A stretch of 64,000 nt of DNA, taken from positions 9,330,001 to 9,394,000 of the forward strand of contig NC_134701.1 in NCBI RefSeq assembly GCF_043290135.1. The letters run 5' to 3'. The notes below the pieces were generated by a model, which worked only from the letters and a program-made list of their open reading frames with translations, was not told where the DNA came from and searched no databases. Both the position numbers and the translations under genes were made by a program. This DNA comes from Rhipicephalus microplus (taxonomy: Eukaryota > Arthropoda > Arachnida > Ixodida > Ixodidae). This document shows, in pieces, positions 43,901-57,162 of this stretch (its first letter is position 1; every line of letters starts with the position of its first letter).

Positions 43901-46900
43901 TTTTTCTTTGGGCTGATAGCTTTGAAAATATGTTCTGACGGTGGCGAGAGGGGAGCAAGACTGCCTCCATGGCGCAATGGGCTAGCGCGATCGGCTGTTA
44001 ACGGAAAGGTTGCAGTTTCGAGCCCTCCCGGGTGTGGTGTGTTGCTGTTTCTTTGCGCTGATAGCTTTGAAGGTATGTTCTCATGGTGGTGAGAGTGGAG
44101 CAGGACTGTCTTCGTGGCGCAATTGGCTAGCGCGATCGGCTGTTAACCGAATAGTTGGAGGTTCGAGCCCACTCGGTGGTGGTGCGGCGCTTTTTTTCCT
44201 TTGGGCGGATAGCTCTGAAGAAGTGTTCTGATGGTGGCGAGAGGGGAGCAAGACTGCCTCCGTGGCGCAATGGGCTAGCGCGATCGGCTGTTAACCGAAA
44301 GATTTCAGTTTCGAGCCCTCCCGGGTGTAGTGTTTTGCTGTTTCTTTGCGCTGATAGCTTTGAAGGTATGTTCTCATGGTGGTGAGAGTGGAGCAGGACT
44401 GTCTCCGTGGCGCAATTGGCTAGCGCGATCGGCTGTTAACCGAAAGGTTGGAGGTTCAAGCCCACCTGGTGGTGGTGTGGCGCTTTTTTTTTGCACTGAT
44501 AGCTTTGAAGATATGTTCTGATGGTGGTGAGTGTGGAGCAAGACTGCATCCGTGGCGCAACGGGCTAGCGCGATCGGCTGTTAACCAAAAGGTTGGAGTT
44601 TCGAGCCCTCCCGGGAGCGGTGTGTTGCTTTTTTCTCTGCGGTAATAGCTTTGAAGATATGTTCTGTTGGTGGTGAGAGGGGAGCAAGACTGTCTCCGTG
44701 GCGCAATTGGCTAGCAGATCGGCTGTTAACCGAAAGGTTGGAGTTTCGAGCCCTGCCGGAAGTGGTGTGTTGCTTTTTCTTTGCGCTGATAGCTTTAAAG
44801 ATATGTTCTGATGGTGGTGAGAGTGGAGCAGGACTGTCTCCGTGGCGCAATTGGCTAGCGCGATCGGTTGTTAACCGAAAATTTGGAGGTTCGAGCCCTC
44901 GGGAGTGGTGTGTTTCTTTTTTCTTTGCGCTGATAGCTTTGAAGATATGTTCTGATGGTGGTGAGAGTGGAGCAAGACTGTCTCCGTGGCGCAATAGGCT
45001 AGCGCGATCGGCTGTTAACCGAAAGGTTGGCGTTTCGAGCCCCTGGGAGTGGTGTGTTGCTTTTTTCTTTGCGCTGATAGCTTTGAAGATATGTTCTGAT
45101 GGTGGTGAGAGTGGAGCAGGACTGTCTCCGTGGCGCAATTGGCTAGCGTGATCGGCTGTTAACCGAAAGGTCGGAGGTTCGAGCCCACCCGGTGGTGGTG
45201 CGGCGCTTCTTTTTCTTTTCACTGATAGCTTTGAAGATATGTTGTGATGGTGGTGAGAGTGAAGCACGACTGTCTCCGTGGCGCAATTGGCTAGCGCGAT
45301 CGGCTGTTAACCGAAAGGTTGGAGGTTCGAGCCCACCCGGTGGTGGTGCGGCACTTTTTTTTCTTTGGGCTGATAGCTTTGAAAATATGTTGTGACGGTG
45401 GTGAGAGGGGAGCAAGACTGCCTCCATGGCGCAATGGGCTAGCGCGATCGGCTGTTAACCGAAAGGTTGCAGTTTCGAGCCCTCCCGGGTGTGGTGTGTT
45501 GCTGTTTCTTTGCGCTGATAGCTTTGAAGGTATGTTCTCATGGTGGTGAGAGTGGAGCAGGACTGTCTCCGTGGCGCAATTGGCTAGCGCGATCGGCTGT
45601 TAACCGAAAGGTTGGAGGTTCAAGCCCACCTGGTGGTGGTGCGGCGCTTTTTTTTCTTAGGGGTGATAGCTCTGAAGAAATGTTCTGACGGTGGTGAGAG
45701 TGGAGCACTACTGTCTCCGTGGGGCAATTGGCTAGCGCGATCGGCCTTTAACCGAAAGGTTGGAGGTTCGAGCTCTCCCGGTGGTGGGGCGGCGCTTTTT
45801 TTTCTTTGGGCTGATAGCTTTGAAGATATGTTATGATGGTGGTGAGAGTGGAGCAGGACTGTCTCCGTGGTGCAATTGGCTAGCAGATCGGCTGTTAACC
45901 GAAAGGTTGGAGTTTCGAGCCCTGCCGGAAGTGGTGTGTTGCTTTTTCTTTGCGCTGATAGCTTTAAAGATATGTTCTGATGCTGGTGAGAGTGGAGCAG
46001 GACTGTCTCCGTGGCGCAATTGGCTAGCGCGATCGGTTGTTAACCGAAAATTTGGAGGTTCGAGCCCTCGGGAGTGGTGTGTTTCTTTTTTCTTTGCGCT
46101 GATAGCTTTGAAGATATGTTCTGATGGTGGTGAGAGTGGAGCAAGACTGTCTCCGTGGCGCAATGGGCTAGCGCGATCGGCTGTTAACCGAAAGGTTGGC
46201 GTTTCGAGCCCCTGGGAGTGGTGTGTTGCTTTTTTCTTTGCGCTGATAGCTTTGAAGATATGTTCTGATGGTGGTGAGAGTGGAGCAGGACTGTCTCCGT
46301 GGCGCAATTGGCTAGCGTGATCGGCTGTTAACCGAAAGGTCGGAGGTTCGAGCCCACCCGGTGGTGGTGCGGCGCTTCTTTTTCTTTGCACTGATAGCTT
46401 TGAAGATATGTTTTGATGGTGGTGAGTGTGGAGCAAGACTGCCTTCGTGGCGCATTGGGCTAGCGCGATCGGCTGTTAACCAAAAGGTTGGAGTTTCGAG
46501 CCCTCCCGGGAGCGGTGTGTTGCTTTTTTCTTTGAGGTAATAGCTTTGAAGATATGTTCTGATGGTGGTGAGAGTGGAGCAGGACTGTCTTCGTGGCGCA
46601 ATTGGCTAGCGCGATCGGCTGTTAACCGAATAGTTGGAGGTTCGAGCCCACTCGGTGGTGGTGCGGCGCTTTTTTTCCTTTGGGCGGATAGCTCTGAAGA
46701 AGTGTTCTGATGGTGGCGAGAGGGGAGCAAGACTGCCTCCGTGGCGCAATGGGCTAGCGCGATCGGCTGTTAACCGAAAGATTTCAGTTTCGAGCCCTCC
46801 CGGGTGTAGTGTTTTGCTGTTTCTTTGCGCTGATAGCTTTGAAGGTATGTTCTCATGGTGGTGAGAGTGGAGCAGGACTGTCTCCGTGGCGCAATTGGCT

Positions 46901-49900
46901 AGCGCGATCGGCTGTTAACCGAAAGGTTGGAGGTTCAAGCCCACCTGGTGGTGGTGCGGCGCTTTTTTTTACACTGATAGCTTTGAAGATATGTTCTGAT
47001 GGTGGTGAGTGTGGAGCAAGACTGCCTCCGTGGCGCAATGGGCTAGCGCGATCGGCTGTTAACCAAAAGGTTGGAGTTTCGAGCCCTCCCGGGAGCGGTG
47101 TGTTGCTTTTTTCTTTGCGGTAATAGCTTTGAAGATATGTTCTGTTGGTGGTGAGAGTGGAGCAGGACTGTCTTCGTGGCGCAATTGGCTAGCGCGATCG
47201 GCTGTTAACCGATTAGTTGGAGGTTCGAGCCCAACCGGTGGTGGTGCGGCGCTTTTTTTTCTTGGAGGTGATAACTTTGAAGATATGTTCTGATGGTGGT
47301 GAGAGTGGAGCAGGACTGTCTCCGTGGCGCAATTGGCTAGCGTGATCGGCTGTTAACCGAAAAGTTGGAGGTTCGAGCCAACCCGGTGGTGGTGCGGCGT
47401 TTTTTGTTCTTTGGGCTGATAGCTTTGAAGATATGTTCTGATGGTGGTGAGAGTAGAGCTGGACCGTATCCGTGGCGCAATTGGCCAGCGCGATCGGTTG
47501 TTAACCGAAAGGTTGCAGTTTCGAGCCCACCCGGTGATGGTGCGGCGCTTTTTTTTTGCACTGATAGCTTTGAAGATATGTTCTGATGGTGGTGAGTGTG
47601 GAGCAAGACTGCCTCCGTGGCGCAATGGGCTAGCGCGATCGGCTGTTAACCAAAAGGTTGGAGTTTCGAGCCCCTGGGAGTGGTGTGTTGCTTTTTTCTT
47701 TGCGCTGATAGCTTTGAAGATATGTTCTGATGGTGGTGAGAGTGGAGCAGGACTGTCTCCGTGGCGCAATTGGCTAGCGTGATCGGCTGTTAACCGTAAG
47801 GTCGGAGGTTCGAGCCCACCCGGTGGTGGTGCGGCGCTTCTTTTTCTTTGCACTGATAGCTTTGAAGATATGTTTTGATGGTGGTGAGTATGGAGCAAGA
47901 CTGCCTCCGTGGCGCATTGGGCTAGCGCGATCGGCTGTTAACCAAAAGGTTGGAGTTTCGAGCCCTCCCGGGAGCGGTGTGTTGCTTTTTTCTTTGCGGT
48001 AATAGCTTTGAAGATATGTTCTGATGGTGGTGAGAGTGGAGCAGGACTGTCTTCGTGGCGCAATTGGCTAGCGCGATCGGCTGTTAACCGAATAGTTGGA
48101 GGTTCGAGCCCACTCGGTGGTGGTGCGGCGCTTTTTTTCCTTTGGGCGGATAGCTCTGAAGAAGTGTTCTGATGGTGGTGAGAGTGAAGCACGACTGTCT
48201 CCGTGGCACAATTGTCTAGCGCGATCGGCTATTAACCGAAAGGTTGGAGTTTCGAGCCCACCCGGTGGTGGTGCGGCGCTTTTTTTCTTTGGGCTGATAG
48301 CTTTGAAGATATGTAATGATGGTGGTGAGAGTGGAGCAGGACTGTCTCCGTGGCGCAATTGACTAGCGCGATCGGCTGTTAACAGAAAGGTTGGAGTTTC
48401 GAGCCCTCCCTGGTGTGGTGCGTTGCATTTTTTTGCGCTGATAGCTTTGAAGATATGTTATGATGGTGGTGAGAGTGGAGCAGGACTGTCTCCGTGGCGC
48501 AATTGGCTAGCGCGATCGGCTGTTAACCGAAAGTTTGGAGTATCGAGCCCTCCCGGGTGTGGTGTGTTGCTTTTTTTCTTTGCGCTGATAGCTTTGAAGA
48601 TATGTTCTGATGGTGGTGAGAGTGGAGCACGACTGTCTCCGTGGCGCAATTGGCTAGCGCGATCGGCTGTTAACCGAAAGGTTGGAAGTTCGAGCCCACC
48701 CGGTGGTGGTGCGGTGCTTTTTTTTTCTTTGGGCTGATAGCTTTGAAGATATGTTCTGATGGTGGTGAGAGGGGAGCAAGACTGTCTCCGTGGCGCAATG
48801 GGCTAGCGCGATCGGCTGTTAACCGAAAAGTTGGAGTTTCGAGCCCTCCCGGGAGTGGTGTGTTGCTTTTTTCTTTGCGCTGATAGCTTTGAAGATATGT
48901 TCTGATGGTGGTGAGAGTGGAGCACGACTGTCTCCGTGGCGCAATTGGCTAGCGTGATCGGCTGTTAACCGAAAGGTCGGAGGTTCGAGCCCACCCGGTG
49001 GTGGTGCGGCGCTTCTTTTTCTTTGCACTGATAGCTTTGAAGATATGTTTTGATGGTGGTGAGTGTGGAGCAAGACTGCCTCCGTGGCGCATTGGGCTAG
49101 CGCGATCGGCTGTTAACCAAAAGGTTGGAGTTTCGAGCCCTCCCGGGAGCGGTGTGTTGCTTTTTTCTTTGAGGTAATAGCTTTGAAGATATGTTCTGAT
49201 GGTGGTGAGAGTGGAGCAGGACTGTCTTCGTGGCGCAATTGGCTAGCGCGATCGGCTGTTAACCGAATAGTTGGAGGTTCGAGCCCACTCGGTGGTGGTG
49301 CGGCGCTTTTTTTCCTTTGGGCGGATAGCTCTGAAGAAGTGTTCTGATGGTGGCGAGAGGGGAGCAAGACTGCCTCCGTGGCGCAATGGGCTAGCGCGAT
49401 CGGCTGTTAACCGAAAGATTTCAGTTTCGAGCCCTCCCGGGTGTAGTGTTTTGCTGTTTCTTTGCGCTGATAGCTTTGAAGGTATGTTCTCATGGTGGTG
49501 AGAGTGGAGCAGGACTGTCTCCGTGGCGCAATTGGCTAGCGCGATCGGCTGTTAACCGAAAGGTTGGAGGTTCAAGCCCACCTGGTGGTGGTGTGGCGCT
49601 TTTTTTTCTTAGGGGTGATAGCTTTGAAGATATGTTCTGATGGTGGTGAGAGTGGAGCAAGACTGTCTCTGGGGCGCAATGGGCTAGCGCGATCGGCTGT
49701 TAACCGAAAGGTTGGAGTTTCGAGCCCTCCCCGGAGTGGTGTGTTGCCTTTTTCTTTGCGGTAATAGCTTTGAAGATATGTTCTGATGGTGGTGAGAGTG
49801 GAGCATGACTGTCTTCGTGGCGCAATTGGCTAGCGCGATCTGCTGTTAACCGAAAGGTTGGAGGTTCAAGCCCACCTGGTGATGGTGCGGCGCTTTTTTT

Positions 49901-52900
49901 TCTTAGGGGTGATAGCTCTGAAGAAATGTTCTGACGGTGGTGAGAGTGGAGCACTACTGTCTCCGTGGGGCAAGTGGCTAGCGCGATCGGCCTTTAACCG
50001 AAAGGTTGGAGGTTCGAGCTCTCCCGGTGGTGGAGCGGCGCTTTTTTTTCTTTGGGCTGATAGCTTTGAAGAGATGTTATGATGGTGGTGAGAGTGGAGC
50101 AGGACTGTCTCCGTGGCGCAATTGGCTAGCAGATCTGCTTTTAACCGAAAGGTTGGAGTTTCGAGCCCTGCCGGAAGTGGTGTGTTGCTTTTTCTTTGCG
50201 CTGATAGCTTTAAAGATATGTTCTGATGGTGGTGAGAGTGGAACAGGACTGTCTCCATGGCGCGATTGGCTAGCGCGATTGGCTGTTAACCGAAAGGTCG
50301 GAGGTTCGAGCCCACCCAGTGGTGGTGCGGCGCTTTTTTTTCTTTGAGCTGATGGCTTTGAAGATTTGTTCTGATGGTGGTGAGAGTGGAGCAGAACTGT
50401 CTCCGTGGCGCAATTGGCTAGCGCGATCGGCTGTTCACCTAAAGGTTGGAGTTTTGAGCCCACCCGGTGTTGGTGCGGCGCTTTCTTTCCTTTGGGCTGA
50501 TAGCTTTGAAGATATGTTTTGATGGTGGTGAAAGTAGAGCAGGACTGTCTCCGTGGCGCAATTGGCTAGGGCGATCGGCTGTTAACCGAAAGGTTGGAGT
50601 TTCGAGCCCTCCCGGGACAGGTGTGTTGCTTTTTTCTTTACGCTGATACCTTTGAAGATATGTTTGATGGTGGTGAGAGTAGAGCAGGACTGTCTCCGTG
50701 GCCGAATTGGCTAGCGCGATCGGCTGTTAACCGAAAGGTTGGAGTTTCGAGCCCACCTGGTGGTGGTGCGGCGCTTTTTTTTCTTAGGGGTGATAGCTCT
50801 GAAGAAATGTTCTGACGGTGGTGAGAGTGGAGCACTACTGTCTCCGTGGGGCAATTGGCTAGCGCGATCGGCCTTTAAACGAAAGATTGGAGGTTCGAGC
50901 TCTCCCGGTGGTGGAGCGGCGCTTTTTTTTTCTTTGGGCTGATAGCTTTGAAGATATGTTATGATGGTGGTGAGAGTGGAGCAGGACTGTCTCCGTGGCG
51001 CAATTGGCTAGCAGATCGGCTGTTAACCGAAAGGTTGGAGTTTCGAGCCCTGCCGGAAGTGGTGTGTTGCTTTTTCTTTGCGCTGATAGCTTTAAACATA
51101 TGTTCTGATGGTGGTGAGAGTGGAGCAGGACTGTCTCCGTGGCGCAATTGGCTAGCGCGATCGGTTGTTAACCGAAAGTTTGGAGGTTCGAGCCCTCGGG
51201 AGTGGTGTGTTTCTTTTTTCTTTGCGCTGATAGCTTTGAAGATATGTTCTGATGGTGGTGAGAGTAGAGCAAGACTGTCTCCGTGGCGCAATGGGCTAGC
51301 GCGATCGGCTGTTAACCGAAAGGTTGGCGTTTCGAGCCCCTGGGAGTGGTGTGTTGCTTTTTTCTTTGCGCTGATAGCTTTGAAGATATGTTCTGATGGT
51401 GGTGAGAGTGGGAGCAGGACTGTCTCCGTGGCGCAATTGGCTAGCGTGATCGGCTGTTAACCGAAAGGTCGGAGGTTCGAGCCCACCCGGTGGTGGTGCG
51501 GCGCTTCTTTTTCTTTGCACTGATAGCTTTGAAGATATGTTCTGATGGTGGTGAGTGTGGAGCAAGACTGCCTCCGTGGCGCAATGGGCTAGCGCGATCG
51601 GCTGTTAACCAAAAGGTTGGAGTTTCGAGCCCTCCCGGGAGCGGTGTGTTGCTTTTTTCTTTGCGGTAATAGCTTTGAAGATATGTTCTGATGGTGGTGA
51701 GAGTGGAGCAGGACTGTCTTCGTGGCGCAATTGGCTAGCGCGATCGGCTGTTAACCGAATAGTTGGAGGTTCGAGCCCACTAGGTGGTGGTGCGGCGCTT
51801 TTTTTCCTTTGGGCGGATAGCTCTGGAGAAGTGTTCTGATGGTGGTGAGAGTGAAGCACGACTGTCTCCGTGGCGCAATTGGCTAGCGAGATCGGCTGGT
51901 AACCGAAAGGTTGGAGGTTCGAACCCACCCGCTGGTGGTGCGGCACTTTTTTTTCTTTGGGCTGATAGCTTTGAAAATATGTTCTGACGGTGGCGAGAGG
52001 GGAGCAAGACTGCCTCCATGGCGCAATGGGCTAGCGCGATCGGCTGTTAACGGAAAGGTTGCAGTTTCGAGCCCTCCCGGGTGTGGTGTGTTGCTGTTTC
52101 TTTGCGCTGATAGCTTTGAAGGTATGTTCTCATGGTGGTGAGAGTGGAGCAGGACTGTCTTCGTGGCGCAATTGGCTAGCGCGATCGGCTGTTAACCGAA
52201 TAGTTGGAGGTTCGAGCCCACTCGGTGGTGGTGCGGCGCTTTTTTTCCTTTGGGCGGATAGCTCTGAAGAAGTGTTCTGATGGTGGCGAGAGGGGAGCAA
52301 GACTGCCTCCGTGGCGCAATGGGCTAGCGCGATCGGCTGTTAACCGAAAGATTTCAGTTTCGAGCCCTCCCGGGTGTAGTGTTTTGCTGTTTCTTTGCGC
52401 TGATAGCTTTGAAGGTATGTTCTCATGGTGGTGAGAGTGGAGCAGGACTGTCTCCGTGGCGCAATTGGCTAGCGCGATCGGCTGTTAACCGAAAGGTTGG
52501 AGGTTCAAGCCCACCTGGTGGTGGTGTGGCGCTTTTTTTTTGCACTGATAGCTTTGAAGATATGTTCTGATGGTGGTGAGTGTGGAGCAAGACTGCATCC
52601 GTGGCGCAACGGGCTAGCGCGATCGGCTGTTAACCAAAAGGTTGGAGTTTCGAGCCCTCCCGGGAGCGGTGTGTTGCTTTTTTCTCTGCGGTAATAGCTT
52701 TGAAGATATGTTCTGTTGGTGGTGAGAGGGGAGCAAGACTGTCTCCGTGGCGCAATTGGCTAGCAGATCGGCTGTTAACCGAAAGGTTGGAGTTTCGAGC
52801 CCTGCCGGAAGTGGTGTGTTGCTTTTTCTTTGCGCTGATAGCTTTAAAGATATGTTCTGATGGTGGTGAGAGTGGAGCAGGACTGTCTCCGTGGCGCAAT

Positions 52901-55010
52901 TGGCTAGCGCGATCGGTTGTTAACCGAAAATTTGGAGGTTCGAGCCCTCGGGAGTGGTGTGTTTCTTTTTTCTTTGCGCTGATAGCTTTGAAGATATGTT
53001 CTGATGGTGGTGAGAGTGGAGCAAGACTGTCTCCGTGGCGCAATAGGCTAGCGCGATCGGCTGTTAACCGAAAGGTTGGCGTTTCGAGCCCCTGGGAGTG
53101 GTGTGTTGCTTTTTTCTTTGCGCTGATAGCTTTGAAGATATGTTCTGATGGTGGTGAGAGTGGAGCAGGACTGTCTCCGTGGCGCAATTGGCTAGCGTGA
53201 TCGGCTGTTAACCGAAAGGTCGGAGGTTCGAGCCCACCCGGTGGTGGTGCGGCGCTTCTTTTTCTTTTCACTGATAGCTTTGAAGATATGTTGTGATGGT
53301 GGTGAGAGTGAAGCACGACTGTCTCCGTGGCGCAATTGGCTAGCGCGATCGGCTGTTAACCGAAAGGTTGGAGGTTCGAGCCCACCCGGTGGTGGTGCGG
53401 CACTTTTTTTTCTTTGGGCTGATAGCTTTGAAAATATGTTGTGACGGTGGTGAGAGGGGAGCAAGACTGCCTCCATGGCGCAATGGGCTAGCGCGATCGG
53501 CTGTTAACCGAAAGGTTGCAGTTTCGAGCCCTCCCGGGTGTGGTGTGTTGCTGTTTCTTTGCGCTGATAGCTTTGAAGGTATGTTCTCATGGTGGTGAGA
53601 GTGGAGCAGGACTGTCTCCGTGGCGCAATTGGCTAGCGCGATCGGCTGTTAACCGAAAGGTTGGAGGTTCAAGCCCACCTGGTGGTGGTGCGGCGCTTTT
53701 TTTTCTTAGGGGTGATAGCTCTGAAGAAATGTTCTGACGGTGGTGAGAGTGGAGCACTACTGTCTCCGTGGGGCAATTGGCTAGCGCGATCGGCCTTTAA
53801 CCGAAAGGTTGGAGGTTCGAGCTCTCCCGGTGGTGGGGCGGCGCTTTTTTTTCTTTGGGCTGATAGCTTTGAAGATATGTTATGATGGTGGTGAGAGTGG
53901 AGCAGGACTGTCTCCGTGGTGCAATTGGCTAGCAGATCGGCTGTTAACCGAAAGGTTGGAGTTTCGAGCCCTGCCGGAAGTGGTGTGTTGCTTTTTCTTT
54001 GCGCTGATAGCTTTAAAGATATGTTCTGATGCTGGTGAGAGTGGAGCAGGACTGTCTCCGTGGCGCAATTGGCTAGCGCGATCGGTTGTTAACCGAAAAT
54101 TTGGAGGTTCGAGCCCTCGGGAGTGGTGTGTTTCTTTTTTCTTTGCGCTGATAGCTTTGAAGATATGTTCTGATGGTGGTGAGAGTGGAGCAAGACTGTC
54201 TCCGTGGCGCAATGGGCTAGCGCGATCGGCTGTTAACCGAAAGGTTGGCGTTTCGAGCCCCTGGGAGTGGTGTGTTGCTTTTTTCTTTGCGCTGATAGCT
54301 TTGAAGATATGTTCTGATGGTGGTGAGAGTGGAGCAGGACTGTCTCCGTGGCGCAATTGGCTAGCGTGATCGGCTGTTAACCGAAAGGTCGGAGGTTCGA
54401 GCCCACCCGGTGGTGGTGCGGCGCTTCTTTTTCTTTGCACTGATAGCTTTGAAGATATGTTTTGATGGTGGTGAGTGTGGAGCAAGACTGCCTTCGTGGC
54501 GCATTGGGCTAGCGCGATCGGCTGTTAACCAAAAGGTTGGAGTTTCGAGCCCTCCCGGGAGCGGTGTGTTGCTTTTTTTTTTGAGGTAATAGCTTTGAAG
54601 ATATGTTCTGATGGTGGTGAGAGTGGAGCAGGACTGTCTTCGTGGCGCAATTGGCTAGCGCGATCGGCTGTTAACCGAATAGTTGGAGGTTCGAGCCCAC
54701 TCGGTGGTGGTGCGGCGCTTTTTTTCCTTTGGGCGGATAGCTCTGAAGAAGTGTTCTGATGGTGGCGAGAGGGGAGCAAGACTGCCTCCGTGGCGCAATG
54801 GGCTAGCGCGATCGGCTGTTAACCGAAAGATTTCAGTTTCGAGCCCTCCCGGGTGTAGTGTTTTGCTGTTTCTTTGCGCTGATAGCTTTGAAGGTATGTT
54901 CTCATGGTGGTGAGAGTGGAGCAGGACTGTCTCCGTGGTGCAATTGGCTAGCGCGATCGGCTGTTAACCGAAAGGTTGGAGGTTCAAGCCCACCTGGTGG
55001 TGGTGTGGCG
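40905..55010 (+). repeat. 8,049-bp higher-order tandem duplication (55 units)
   Basis: Copy 1 is about 40,905-48,953. Copy 2 starts at about 48,954 and follows copy 1 with a constant 8,049-bp offset until about 55,010, where a further 2,479-bp duplication takes over. The junction lies in the A-box region of a unit (48,928-48,953). Rare markers are shared, such as the extra G in GAGAGTGGGAGCAGG and the GGT-anticodon unit. Confidence 0.85.
43815..43888 (+). tRNA. tRNA-like unit with GGT anticodon
   Basis: Loop CTGGTAA, anticodon GGT at 43,849-43,851, a threonine anticodon in the Asn-like body; T33 and A37 are kept. The D-stem 3' strand is GCGA, one base off. The B box is GGTTCGAACCC. Copies at 51,864-51,937, 59,174-59,247 and 62,107-62,180 trace the higher-order duplications. 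Confidence 0.5.
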
Positions 55011-57162
55011 CTTTTTTTTTGCACTGATAGCTTTGAAGATATGTTCTGATGGTGGTGAGTGTGGAGCAAGACTGCATCCGTGGCGCAACGGGCTAGCGCG
55101 ATCGGCTGTTAACCAAAAGGTTGGAGTTTCGAGCCCTCCCGGGAGCGGTGTGTTGCTTTTTTCTCTGCGGTAATAGCTTTGAAGATATGTTCTGTTGGTG
55201 GTGAGAGGGGAGCAAGACTGTCTCCGTGGCGCAATTGGCTAGCAGATCGGCTGTTAACCGAAAGGTTGGAGTTTCGAGCCCTGCCGGAAGTGGTGTGTTG
55301 CTTTTTCTTTGCGCTGATAGCTTTAAAGATATGTTCTGATGGTGGTGAGAGTGGAGCAGGACTGTCTCCGTGGCGCAATTGGCTAGCGCGATCGGTTGTT
55401 AACCGAAAATTTGGAGGTTCGAGCCCTCGGGAGTGGTGTGTTTCTTTTTTCTTTGCGCTGATAGCTTTGAAGATATGTTCTGATGGTGGTGAGAGTGGAG
55501 CAAGACTGTCTCCGTGGCGCAATAGGCTAGCGCGATCGGCTGTTAACCGAAAGGTTGGCGTTTCGAGCCCCTGGGAGTGGTGTGTTGCTTTTTTCTTTGC
55601 GCTGATAGCTTTGAAGATATGTTCTGATGGTGGTGAGAGTGGAGCAGGACTGTCTCCGTGGCGCAATTGGCTAGCGTGATCGGCTGTTAACCGAAAGGTC
55701 GGAGGTTCGAGCCCACCCGGTGGTGGTGCGGCGCTTCTTTTTCTTTTCACTGATAGCTTTGAAGATATGTTGTGATGGTGGTGAGAGTGAAGCACGACTG
55801 TCTCCGTGGCGCAATTGGCTAGCGCGATCGGCTGTTAACCGAAAGGTTGGAGGTTCGAGCCCACCCGGTGGTGGTGCGGCACTTTTTTTTCTTTGGGCTG
55901 ATAGCTTTGAAAATATGTTGTGACGGTGGTGAGAGGGGAGCAAGACTGCCTCCATGGCGCAATGGGCTAGCGCGATCGGCTGTTAACCGAAAGGTTGCAG
56001 TTTCGAGCCCTCCCGGGTGTGGTGTGTTGCTGTTTCTTTGCGCTGATAGCTTTGAAGGTATGTTCTCATGGTGGTGAGAGTGGAGCAGGACTGTCTCCGT
56101 GGCGCAATTGGCTAGCGCGATCGGCTGTTAACCGAAAGGTTGGAGGTTCAAGCCCACCTGGTGGTGGTGCGGCGCTTTTTTTTCTTAGGGGTGATAGCTC
56201 TGAAGAAATGTTCTGACGGTGGTGAGAGTGGAGCACTACTGTCTCCGTGGGGCAATTGGCTAGCGCGATCGGCCTTTAACCGAAAGGTTGGAGGTTCGAG
56301 CTCTCCCGGTGGTGGGGCGGCGCTTTTTTTTCTTTGGGCTGATAGCTTTGAAGATATGTTATGATGGTGGTGAGAGTGGAGCAGGACTGTCTCCGTGGTG
56401 CAATTGGCTAGCAGATCGGCTGTTAACCGAAAGGTTGGAGTTTCGAGCCCTGCCGGAAGTGGTGTGTTGCTTTTTCTTTGCGCTGATAGCTTTAAAGATA
56501 TGTTCTGATGCTGGTGAGAGTGGAGCAGGACTGTCTCCGTGGCGCAATTGGCTAGCGCGATCGGTTGTTAACCGAAAATTTGGAGGTTCGAGCCCTCGGG
56601 AGTGGTGTGTTTCTTTTTTCTTTGCGCTGATAGCTTTGAAGATATGTTCTGATGGTGGTGAGAGTGGAGCAAGACTGTCTCCGTGGCGCAATGGGCTAGC
56701 GCGATCGGCTGTTAACCGAAAGGTTGGCGTTTCGAGCCCCTGGGAGTGGTGTGTTGCTTTTTTCTTTGCGCTGATAGCTTTGAAGATATGTTCTGATGGT
56801 GGTGAGAGTGGAGCAGGACTGTCTCCGTGGCGCAATTGGCTAGCGTGATCGGCTGTTAACCGAAAGGTCGGAGGTTCGAGCCCACCCGGTGGTGGTGCGG
56901 CGCTTCTTTTTCTTTGCACTGATAGCTTTGAAGATATGTTTTGATGGTGGTGAGTGTGGAGCAAGACTGCCTTCGTGGCGCATTGGGCTAGCGCGATCGG
57001 CTGTTAACCAAAAGGTTGGAGTTTCGAGCCCTCCCGGGAGCGGTGTGTTGCTTTTTTTTTTTGAGGTAATAGCTTTGAAGATATGTTCTGATGGTGGTGA
57101 GAGTGGAGCAGGACTGTCTTCGTGGCGCAATTGGCTAGCGCGATCGGCTGTTAACCGAATAG
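44155..57162 (+). repeat. 2,479-bp higher-order repeat (17 units), nested in the 8-kb repeat
   Basis: The block seen at 44,155-46,633 occurs twice in tandem at about 52,204-54,682 and 54,683-57,162. The extra copy explains why the second 8-kb copy departs from the first at about 55,010. The sequence between 46,944 and 52,204 is not part of this repeat. Confidence 0.8.
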
